Program-made: the position numbers and the translations under genes
Shown: piece after piece, positions 1-5,617 of the stretch
Layout: each line of letters begins with the position of its first letter
Position numbering within the stretch: position 1 is the stretch's first letter
Source of the DNA: CAWEHQ01 sp051001995
GTDB taxonomy: Bacteria > Actinomycetota > Thermoleophilia > Solirubrobacterales > Thermoleophilaceae
DNA: 11,013 nucleotides
Direction: 5' to 3'
Assembly: GCA_051001995.1 (NCBI GenBank)
Contig: JBPCMT010000066.1
Coordinates: forward strand, 1-11,013
The notes under the pieces: generated by a model
Databases searched by the model: none
What the model was told of the DNA's origin: nothing
The model's input: the letters and a program-made list of their open reading frames with translations, nothing else

Positions 1-437
1 GAGACGCCGGTTTCCTCGAGCGTCTGGGCAAGCTCGAGGAAGGAGCGCTCGTCCCTGATCGGAAAGGAGACCTGGGGCTCGTCGGTCGGGGTGCCGCCAA
101 CCACGTCGATGGTCTCTTTCAGAGCCGCAATGTGGTCGCGCTCGTGCGTGCCGAGCGTCTGTGCCAGTGCCATCACTCCAGAGCTCAGATCGAGCTCCAA
201 GGCTTGCCGGTAGAACTCGGCCTCGACGTACTCGAGCGTCAACGCGAAGTTCAGGATCTCAACGTCACCGCTGGACTCGGCATCCTGGGCGACGGCCTGC
301 TTGACGAAGGGACCGATCGTGCCGGCGCCGTAAACCGCCCCCACGGCGAGCGCGCCCCGCAGGATGAAGGCACCGCGCGTGAAGCCGCGCACCTCGATTG
401 CGCCCGACTCCGGTACGGCTGTGTTGGCATGAGCCAT
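1..437 (-). CDS. Ferritin-like domain protein, exported (3' end outside window)
   Basis: Only the first 145 codons are present; the gene runs off the left edge. The ATG at 437 is preceded by GAAAGGA at 448-454. Residues 20-50 form a hydrophobic export segment that starts with TRGAFILR, a degenerate Tat-like motif, and is followed by AVAQDAES, a plausible signal peptidase cleavage region. From about residue 60 it matches the ferritin-like fold: helix 1 carries ALTLEYVEAEFY and helix 2 carries THERDH, the usual Glu and Glu-x-x-His positions for a di-metal site. The visible part aligns along its length with the neighbouring lipoprotein, so the two are tandem paralogues. It starts 29 bp after that gene's stop, in the same probable operon. 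There is no lipobox cysteine, so unlike its neighbour it should be released or anchored by its N-terminal helix. The function of this exported family is not established; iron or redox stress is inference. Confidence 0.85.
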   Translation of the reverse strand, partial: MAHANTAVPESGAIEVRGFTRGAFILRGALAVGAVYGAGTIGPFVKQAVAQDAESSGDVEILNFALTLEYVEAEFYRQALELDLSSGVMALAQTLGTHERDHIAALKETIDVVGGTPTDEPQVSFPIRDERSFLELAQTLEETGV

Positions 438-447
438 GGTGTGTTGT

Positions 448-454
448 TCCTTTC
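448..454 (-). promoter_or_regulatory. Shine-Dalgarno of the second ferritin-like gene
   Basis: The minus strand reads GAAAGGA here, 10 nt before the ATG at 437. It fixes the start of a gene whose 3' end is not in the window. The same GAAAGGA core precedes the paralogous gene at 1222, consistent with an old tandem duplication that kept its leader. Confidence 0.6.
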
Positions 455-466
455 GAGGCCGCAGGA

Positions 467-1222
467 CTAGGAGACGATGAATCTCTGGACGCCGGTCAGG
501 ACCTCCTCCATCGAGGCGGGCACGGCAAAGCTGCCCTGCGGCTCTGGCGGCAGCCCCACAAGAGCGTTCAGCGTCGCCGCGTGGCGCGCCTCGACGGAAT
601 GGATCGAGAGTGCGGCGGCGAGCACCTCCTCGCTCCTTATCCGATTGGCCTGACCGAGATAGGCCGCCGCACCAACGTTCTCGACCTCCGCGGCGAGCCT
701 CAGGACACTGCCCGGGCTCTCGAGCGGAAACTTGGTCTTCGGCGCTTTGGGAACGTCGCCGCCGAGCATCTCGACCGTGGCTTCGAGCGTCTCGCGGTGC
801 TCCCGCTCATGCTCCCCAAACTGCTCGATCATGTCGAGGTCCGCGCCTCTGAACAGGCCGCTCTCGACCACGTCGGCGTAGAAGGCGGTCTCGAGTTGCT
901 CGAGCGTGAGTGCGTACCCGACGATCTCGAGGTCGGTCGTGCCGACCCTGGGATCGGGGCTTCCCTCTCTCGTGGCGGCGGCGCCCCCGGCGGGGTTCGC
1001 GGCAGGGGCCCCCGCGCTGGGCTGGCCGCCATTGTCGCTGCCGCTGCCGCTGCCGGAGTCGCTGCCGCTGCCGCAGGCCGCCAGGAAGGTTGCGAAGGCG
1101 GTTGCCGCACCTGCGCCACCCATCATCCTCAGGAATCGCTTGCGCGACGCCGGGTCGCGTTCCAGCCTCTCCACGGCGCCCGCTTCATCGCGGGTGGGCG
1201 TCTTGGTGATCCAATCCTGCAT
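467..1222 (-). CDS. Ferritin-like domain lipoprotein
   Basis: The protein has 251 aa when started at the ATG at 1222, which has GAAAGGAG 8 nt upstream. An in-frame start at 1264 would add 14 residues but has no comparable ribosome site. The N-terminal region is SRKRFLRMMGG followed by a hydrophobic stretch ending in FLAAC, so it looks Tat-like (RK in place of RR) with a lipobox and Cys50 as the lipidation site. Residues 51-95 are a Gly/Ser/Ala-rich linker, as in surface-tethered lipoproteins. The ferritin-like domain spans about 98-220: LTLEQLETAFY (Glu108, Glu111), EHEREH (Glu139, His142), VENVGAAAY (Glu181) and VEARHA (Glu211, His214), which is a four-helix di-metal pattern. The C-terminal tail is about 30 residues. 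It lies between the secreted 424-aa protein and its truncated-by-window paralogue, transcribed together. Metal binding is inferred from these residues; the actual role is unknown. Confidence 0.88.
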   Translation of the reverse strand: MQDWITKTPTRDEAGAVERLERDPASRKRFLRMMGGAGAATAFATFLAACGSGSDSGSGSGSDNGGQPSAGAPAANPAGGAAATREGSPDPRVGTTDLEIVGYALTLEQLETAFYADVVESGLFRGADLDMIEQFGEHEREHRETLEATVEMLGGDVPKAPKTKFPLESPGSVLRLAAEVENVGAAAYLGQANRIRSEEVLAAALSIHSVEARHAATLNALVGLPPEPQGSFAVPASMEEVLTGVQRFIVS

Positions 1223-1230
1223 CGATGTAG

Positions 1231-1238
1231 CTCCTTTC
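1231..1238 (-). promoter_or_regulatory. Shine-Dalgarno deciding the lipoprotein start
   Basis: The minus strand reads GAAAGGAG, 8 nt before the ATG at 1222. This strong site argues for the 251-aa product rather than an extension to 1264. Confidence 0.7.
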
Positions 1239-1281
1239 GGCACGGAGGTGGCTTGCTCAGCCAACCGGTCTGGTTCTTCGG

Positions 1282-2556
1282 CTACGGCTGAACGCCGGGC
1301 ACCGCGATCCGCGGTCCTTCTGGCGGCGATTCAAGGAATCCGAGCGCCGGGCAGTTGATCAGTACGTTGCCCGAGCCAAGCGGTTGCCCGCCGGGGGACG
1401 TCACGAGCCTCCTGTCCGCCAGGCGTCGCACCGTGTTGGCGTCCGTCTTCAGCCCGTTCATCCCCCTCGCCACGGCTGCGTCGCTATAGACACCGATCTG
1501 AAGGTCCCATAGCGGGCTGTACTCGCGGCGATCGCTTGCCCGAGCGTTGGTCGGGAAGACGTCGAAGATGTTGCTGATGTCGGCGCCGCGCTGGAACGCC
1601 TCGAGCACCTCCGGGTTCTCGACCGCCGCGTCGACACCGGGGAAGCCGCTCACGATGGCGTGGGTCAGTCCCTGGTTGCGCCCCTCGCCCGCCGCCGCTC
1701 CCTGAGGGGAATCTTCCTCGAGCCCCGTCTTCGCGTTGACGAATGTGAAGATCGAGGCCCGCGCCGAGTCGGTTTCCCCCCCACCGTTCTGAAACGGCGA
1801 GTCGGTCAGGGCCGGCACGAACGTGCTGCGCTCGCCGACCGCGGTGAAGGCGTCGGAGGACTCGAAGCTCAGATAAAGGATCGGCTCGCCGTTGGCGAAG
1901 CCACGGATGAAGAGGTGGTCGGTCGTCATCTCCTCGGTGTCGATCGCCAGCGTGCGGTCGTGGGTGTTGGAATGCGTTGTCACGTCGAAGGGACCGTCAC
2001 CGGTGGCCACAATTGGAGCGTTGTAGACCACGCCGGTGCCCTCGACTCTTACGAACGGGCTGTAGTTGGCGCGGCCTATCGCTCCGACGCTGAACGACTG
2101 GGGCGGGAAGCCCGTCGGCCCTGGGACGAAGGTGCGCTCTGGGCTGAAGTCGGGCGCGCCCTCGAACTCGACCGGCGCTTTTCCGAGCACGGGATCCTCG
2201 GACGTCACGGTCTGGGCGCAGGCGGGGCAGCCACGGCTGATATTGCTCAGCTTCGGGGAGTGGTTCACCCCGAGCTCTGTCGCTAGGGCCGCGTCCGAGA
2301 CATCGGTGATCACAAACCACACGGTTTCTCCGGCAGCTGTGCCCTCGTGCAGCGGCAACGTCGCGAAGTCGCGCGTCAGGTCTACCCGCTCTGCGCTCGT
2401 GATCGTTTGCTTGCCCTTCTCGAGCGTCACGCCGGTCGGCGCGCTCTGACTGCCGCTTCCGTCCTCCTGGGCGGACGCGACCACGATCGAAACGGACAGC
2501 ACCACCACCGCGACGATTGAGGCCAATCCGGCCACTTTGATCGGTCTTATCCCCAC
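1282..2556 (-). CDS. Secreted protein of unrecognised family with CPAC motif
   Basis: The protein has 424 aa and a GTG start at 2556, with AAGGAG 7 nt upstream. Residues 1-29 are a classical signal peptide: basic start, hydrophobic core LASIVAVVVLSVSIVV, then ASAQ with likely cleavage after VASA. There is no other membrane helix and no lipobox, so the mature protein is probably released. The only mature cysteines are Cys110 and Cys113 in GCPAC, and Cys402. CPAC is a redox-type CxxC but lacks the C-terminal His of a haem c site. A His-containing stretch, THSNTHD, lies near residues 193-199. The end of the domain has YSPLWDLQIGVYSDA, which looks like a conserved core. I cannot assign a family or function. 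It is the first gene of the leftward cassette; 59 bp separate its stop from the ferritin-like lipoprotein start, so the products probably act together outside the cell. Confidence 0.82.
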   Translation of the reverse strand: MGIRPIKVAGLASIVAVVVLSVSIVVASAQEDGSGSQSAPTGVTLEKGKQTITSAERVDLTRDFATLPLHEGTAAGETVWFVITDVSDAALATELGVNHSPKLSNISRGCPACAQTVTSEDPVLGKAPVEFEGAPDFSPERTFVPGPTGFPPQSFSVGAIGRANYSPFVRVEGTGVVYNAPIVATGDGPFDVTTHSNTHDRTLAIDTEEMTTDHLFIRGFANGEPILYLSFESSDAFTAVGERSTFVPALTDSPFQNGGGETDSARASIFTFVNAKTGLEEDSPQGAAAGEGRNQGLTHAIVSGFPGVDAAVENPEVLEAFQRGADISNIFDVFPTNARASDRREYSPLWDLQIGVYSDAAVARGMNGLKTDANTVRRLADRRLVTSPGGQPLGSGNVLINCPALGFLESPPEGPRIAVPGVQP

Positions 2557-2563
2557 GGACTCA

Positions 2564-2569
2564 CTCCTT
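2564..2569 (-). promoter_or_regulatory. Shine-Dalgarno for GTG start at 2556
   Basis: AAGGAG on the minus strand, 7 nt before the GTG at 2556. It supports the non-ATG start of the secreted protein and places the signal peptide at the true N-terminus. Confidence 0.7.
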
Positions 2570-2616
2570 GTCGGTAGCGCTTGAGCTGCGACTTCGCTCT
2601 TCGGTCTTCACCGGCT

Positions 2617-2629
2617 CGACGTTACGTCG
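2617..2629. promoter_or_regulatory. 13-nt palindrome, operator candidate
   Basis: CGACGT-T-ACGTCG is a perfect dyad with a single central base. Flanking GC/GC pairs extend it to 19 nt with one mismatch. It lies 61 bp upstream of the GTG of the secreted-protein gene, where a repressor site or a leader hairpin would affect that operon. No regulator gene is adjacent to name the binding protein. Confidence 0.35.
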
Positions 2630-2825
2630 GGCAGGGACGCTTGTGGACCCGGATCCCACCGATCGTGAGGAAGCGGGGCATCGCCTCTCGCTTCACTAAC
2701 CCGGTGATCCACACTCATGGGATCCAGTCTGGCCCTTGGCGTCAGTTAACGCAACAACAAGTTCTTACTCGTGGCGTAAGCCGGGCTAACTTCGACGAGT
2801 GTGCTCTCGGGCGGGCGTTGAAAAG

Positions 2826-2842
2826 GTTACACAATGTGAAAC
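2826..2842. promoter_or_regulatory. 17-nt dyad GTTaCACAaTGTGaAAC, operator candidate
   Basis: The sequence is an inverted repeat of GTT-n-CACA around a central A, with one mispaired position in each arm. It sits in an AT-richer patch, and a further GCGTT/AACGC pair (2815-2819 and 2840-2844) overlaps its edge. Its size and symmetry fit a dimeric transcription factor. It lies 270 bp before the secreted-protein gene and 106 bp after the channel gene. Confidence 0.35.
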
Positions 2843-2947
2843 GCTCCGCCCTGCGATCGGGCGCGCATGAAAGATGGGGTAATCGCCGCCGCCCGTCTCT
2901 CTATTAGAAGAATTCACACTAGCCGCGAGCGTGCTGAGCGAGCTGGC

Positions 2948-3763
2948 TCATCCAGCCTCTTCGCGCTCGGCGTTGCCGTCCTCGAGTGGAGCCATCGCCT
3001 CGCGCGCCTGCACCAGGCGGCTGGTCGTGACGAAGCCCACGCCGCCCACGACGTTACCGGCGATCGCGATGGCGAGATTGCGGACCAGATCGGTCCAGGT
3101 GGCATCGGTGGTCTCCGCGAAGATCCCAAAGAGGATCTCCCCGAAGCCGACCACTGAGTGGTTGGTGCTCGGAGCAAGTAGGAGAAAGCCGATCAGAAGT
3201 GCCACGAACAGTCTCGTCAGATCGCTCTCGGCCGCCTCGGACAGCCACGTGAACACCGTGATGACGGCTCCCGCCAAGACCGCGCTGAGGAACGCCGCGA
3301 GCACGGTACGGTCGGCGAGTGTGTTGGCGAGCTCGCCGGCCGCTTCGGTCGCCTCCGGCTCGATTACCCCCGCCGTTGCGAGGAGGCCTCCGAACAGGGC
3401 GATTCCGGCGAGGTTGAAGACGAGGGCGACCCCCCACAGACGGGCCAGCGACCGCAGCGAGCCACGGCCGACCAACAGCGTCGACACTGGGATGAGGAAG
3501 TTCTCTGTAAAGAGCTCCGATCTCCCGATCGTAAGGAAGACGAAGGCGATGCCGAAAGTGAGGGAGCCGAGGACGTGCGCGGTCGTCTCGGGGAGGACCG
3601 CGGCGAGGGCGCCCGTCGTCACCACCAAGGCCAGGAGTCCGAGCATGATGTGGAATCCCCCGAGCAGACTCGTGGCGGCAAGCACATGAGTGCTCCGAGC
3701 CAGCCGGAGCTCGCCGTCCTTGAGGCTTCGCTCCCATATCTCGTGGGGCGGGCGTCCGATCAC
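2948..3763 (-). CDS. Formate/nitrite transporter (FNT) family channel, YfdC-like
   Basis: The protein has 271 aa, the usual length for the FNT family of pentameric channels for small monovalent anions. About six membrane helices are visible: near 28-52, 64-80, 106-130, 154-172, 183-198 and 229-247. The family loop reads GRSELFTENFLIP at 80-92. It has FTEN where classical FocA/NirC proteins have FTGN, which is the form I associate with the YfdC-like branch. The conserved pore His is in STNHSVVG (His202). The N-terminus has the cytoplasmic start PPHEIWERSLKDGE. The start is the GTG at 3763; an in-frame stop lies 12 codons upstream and no ATG lies between. No clear Shine-Dalgarno is seen, so a leaderless or weak start is possible. 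The substrate is not predictable: formate, nitrite or another weak acid. It is divergent from a histidine kinase. Confidence 0.88.
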   Translation of the reverse strand: MIGRPPHEIWERSLKDGELRLARSTHVLAATSLLGGFHIMLGLLALVVTTGALAAVLPETTAHVLGSLTFGIAFVFLTIGRSELFTENFLIPVSTLLVGRGSLRSLARLWGVALVFNLAGIALFGGLLATAGVIEPEATEAAGELANTLADRTVLAAFLSAVLAGAVITVFTWLSEAAESDLTRLFVALLIGFLLLAPSTNHSVVGFGEILFGIFAETTDATWTDLVRNLAIAIAGNVVGGVGFVTTSRLVQAREAMAPLEDGNAEREEAG

Positions 3764-3903
3764 GCGAGGAGAGCCCCGATCATCCGAGCAGGCACGCTGT
3801 CATCCCGTGGGTTGCGTTCGGTCGCAGACGAGGCTGCACGTTATGGGCTGGTAGTGCAACCAGGATCCGCCGTTCGCAACTCGTAACACGCGCGAGCTCG
3901 ACG
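3764..3903. promoter_or_regulatory. Divergent intergenic region, channel gene / histidine kinase
   Basis: These 140 bp separate two genes that read away from each other, so both promoters should lie here. It holds an inverted repeat CTGGT-AGTGCA-ACCAG at 3848-3863 and a wider GGTTGC (3810-3815) / GCAACC (3856-3861) pair. I see no clean -35/-10 pair for either direction. Neither gene has a strong Shine-Dalgarno. Confidence 0.5.
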
Positions 3904-5148
3904 ATGGGACAATCCGCCGATGAGCGTCGACGGCAGCCTCCGAGCGTGAGCGCGCGACGCAGTCTCGCGGTCCTCGCGGCCGCCGCTTTCGCGGGCGGCC
4001 TGGTGATGGCGTCGTTCTACGGCGTTGTCGAGGGGCTCCAGACAGCGGCGCTGCTCGCCGCGGCCGGGGGGCTGATGCTCGCGATGTCCCACCTCCTTGC
4101 CGCTCGCCGCTCGGCCGTCGGCTCACTCGCACGCCAGTTCCAGGTCGGCGTCGGGCTGGTCGTCGGCGTTGGCGTCATCGCGATCAGCGTCATCGCGACG
4201 CTCATGTTCGTGTCCGCCCACGACGCCTTCACGATGGCATTGCTGCTCGCGTTCGCCGGGGGCCTGGTGGCCTACTCGGCGTCCCTGATCGCGGGCGGCG
4301 TGATGCGCGACATCGAGTCCGTGCGCAACTGCGTCGTGGCGATCGGCGAGGGTGAGCGCGATCTCAGGTGCGAGACGGCGGCGGACGACGAGCTGGGCGA
4401 GCTGGCCGTCGCGGCGAACCGGATGATCGATCAGCTTTCGAACGGCGAGGCCGCGTGCGCGACGGCCTGGTCGGCGCATCGCGATCTGATCGCCGCGGTG
4501 TCCCACGACCTGCGAACGCCGCTCACGTCCCTGCAATTGCTGTCGGAGGCGATCGAGGACGACGTCGTGGACGCCGACACGCGGACCCGCTACCGCCAGC
4601 AGATCTCGATCCAGATCCGCTCGCTCGGCGGACTCGTGGAGGATCTCTTCGAGCTCTCCCGCCTGGAGGCCGGCGACGTGCAGTGGTCGATGCAGCAGGT
4701 CTCGCTCGACGCTCTGGTCGAGGAGACAGTGGAGGCCATGCAGGCTCAGGCGTCCGCCAAAGGGATCGCGGTGACCACCGACGTCGCAGACGGAACCGCG
4801 CCGGCGAAGGCGAATCCGGAAAAGGTGCAGCGAGTGCTCTTCAACCTGATGCAGAACGCGATCCGCCACACCCCGCCGGACGGGACCGTCACGGTCGCCG
4901 CCAAGTCCAGCGGCGCGACCGTCGAGGTGGAGGTCGCCGACAGCGGCGCCGGCGTGGACGTGGCCGAGTCCGAGCGCGTGTTCGAGCCGTTCTACCGCGG
5001 CGGCCGCGAGGCGTCGCGCACGGACGCCGGCTCCGGCCTGGGGTTGACCATCTGCCGCGCGATCGTCGAGGCGCACGGCGGTCGGATCTGGCTCTCGCAG
5101 GGCGGCCCGGGGACGCGCGTCCGCTTCAGCCTGCCGTTGGCGGCCTGA
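3904..5148 (+). CDS. Membrane sensor histidine kinase, orphan
   Basis: The protein has 414 aa. Four hydrophobic segments lie at about 19-40, 45-64, 80-103 and 109-131, with very short loops, so there is no sizeable extracytoplasmic sensor domain. A HAMP-like linker follows (132-184). The HisKA H-box is AAVSHDLRTPLTSL with phospho-acceptor His201. The ATPase domain has the N-box LMQNAIRHTPPDG (Asn317), G1 DSGAGV, F-box VFEPFYRG and G2 GSGLGLTI. All residues needed for ATP binding and autophosphorylation are present. By family it autophosphorylates His201 and passes phosphate to a response regulator, but none is encoded in this window. The ATG at 3904 is taken as start; an in-frame GTG at 3946 is an alternative that keeps all helices. 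The small membrane protein gene begins 40 bp downstream. Control of the divergent channel gene is a guess from position. Confidence 0.93.
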   Translation: MGQSADERRRQPPSVSARRSLAVLAAAAFAGGLVMASFYGVVEGLQTAALLAAAGGLMLAMSHLLAARRSAVGSLARQFQVGVGLVVGVGVIAISVIATLMFVSAHDAFTMALLLAFAGGLVAYSASLIAGGVMRDIESVRNCVVAIGEGERDLRCETAADDELGELAVAANRMIDQLSNGEAACATAWSAHRDLIAAVSHDLRTPLTSLQLLSEAIEDDVVDADTRTRYRQQISIQIRSLGGLVEDLFELSRLEAGDVQWSMQQVSLDALVEETVEAMQAQASAKGIAVTTDVADGTAPAKANPEKVQRVLFNLMQNAIRHTPPDGTVTVAAKSSGATVEVEVADSGAGVDVAESERVFEPFYRGGREASRTDAGSGLGLTICRAIVEAHGGRIWLSQGGPGTRVRFSLPLAA

Positions 5149-5176
5149 TGGCTCGCCCGAGCGCCGCTGCGCGGGT

Positions 5177-5182
5177 TATCCT
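5177..5182 (+). promoter_or_regulatory. Possible -10 box of a leaderless transcript
   Basis: TATCCT lies 6 nt before the ATG at 5189. Many actinobacterial genes are transcribed from the start codon itself with a TANNNT -10 at this distance. No clear -35 is visible, and readthrough from the kinase gene is equally possible. Confidence 0.3.
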
Positions 5183-5188
5183 CTCACG

Positions 5189-5617
5189 ATGAAGGCGCTG
5201 ACGAACGGAGCACTGGCGGGACTGATCGGAACCGCTGCCATGACCGCCGCCCAGGCGGCCGAGATGCGGGTCACGGGTCGTCCGCCCTCGACGGTGCCCG
5301 GCCAGGTCGCGTCGAAGCTGCTCGGACTGAAGCCGGGCGACGACGAGGCGCTGTCGCGAATCTCGCTGGGGATGCACTGGACGCACGGGATGACGCAGGG
5401 CGCCGTTCGGGCCCTGGTTGGCAGGTCGGGCCTTCGCGGTGCGGCTGCGGCCGCGGCTCACTTCGCGCTGATGTGGAGCGGCGACGTGATGCTCTACAAG
5501 GCGCTGGGAATCTCGCCGTGGCCGTGGCACTGGAGCGTCGAGGAGCTCGCGCCCGACATCGGTCACAAGGGCCTCTACGCGGTGGTCACGAGCGCCGCGT
5601 ACGACCGCCTGAGCTGA
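5189..5617 (+). CDS. Small membrane protein of unknown function
   Basis: The protein has 142 aa and I do not recognise its family. Hydrophobic stretches lie at about 3-25, 60-78, 82-106 and 124-138. Several Gly, Trp and His residues give a conserved-looking core: ISLGMHWTHGMTQGAVRAL near 58-76, then LMWSGDVMLYKALGISPWPW and DIGHKGLYAVVTSAAYDRL. The start at 5189 has no Shine-Dalgarno. TATCCT at 5177-5182 ends 6 nt before the ATG, the spacing expected for a -10 box of a leaderless transcript. It follows the histidine kinase by 40 bp on the same strand and could also be cotranscribed. Its last 32 bp overlap the 3' end of the convergent GMC gene. The GC-biased codon pattern and the absence of a better frame on the other strand here support it as real. 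Confidence 0.7.
   Translation: MKALTNGALAGLIGTAAMTAAQAAEMRVTGRPPSTVPGQVASKLLGLKPGDDEALSRISLGMHWTHGMTQGAVRALVGRSGLRGAAAAAAHFALMWSGDVMLYKALGISPWPWHWSVEELAPDIGHKGLYAVVTSAAYDRLS

Larger units (their letters stand above)
2557..2947. other. 391-bp intergenic region with two dyads
   Basis: It lies between the stop of the FNT channel gene and the start of the secreted-protein gene, both leftward. It is visibly more AT-rich than its surroundings around 2740-2840. I find no convincing coding sequence on either strand: the one open frame here has no family features and no ribosome site. It contains two inverted repeats, at 2617-2629 and 2826-2842, listed separately. The promoter for the secreted-protein/ferritin cassette most likely lies here, but I could not pick -35 and -10 boxes with confidence. 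No U-rich terminator is visible after the channel gene. Confidence 0.55.

Noticed and set aside
1055..1078. Short repeats resembling a tandem array in the lipoprotein gene
   Set aside because: The repeated ccgctgccg units encode the Gly/Ser linker after the lipobox; low-complexity coding, not a CRISPR or mobile repeat.
398..1291. 297-aa open frame on the plus strand
   Set aside because: It is antisense to the ferritin-like lipoprotein, which has a lipobox, a linker and metal-ligand motifs and a strong Shine-Dalgarno.
2581..2907. 108-aa plus-strand open frame in the intergenic region
   Set aside because: No Shine-Dalgarno, no recognisable domain, and the region holds dyads and AT-rich DNA that fit regulatory sequence better.
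2930..2965. Possible terminator after the FNT gene (GCTGG-ATGAG-CCAGC stem)
   Set aside because: The stem is only 5 bp, starts inside the coding sequence and has no T-run, so it is not convincing.
3810..3861. GGTTGC ... GCAACC pair as a stable hairpin
   Set aside because: The arms are 6 bp with a 40-nt gap; this occurs by chance easily and is mentioned only as part of the divergent region.
4123..5076. 317-aa open frame on the minus strand
   Set aside because: It lies fully antisense to the histidine kinase, whose motifs are intact. Its composition is rich in Arg, His and Leu with no domain.
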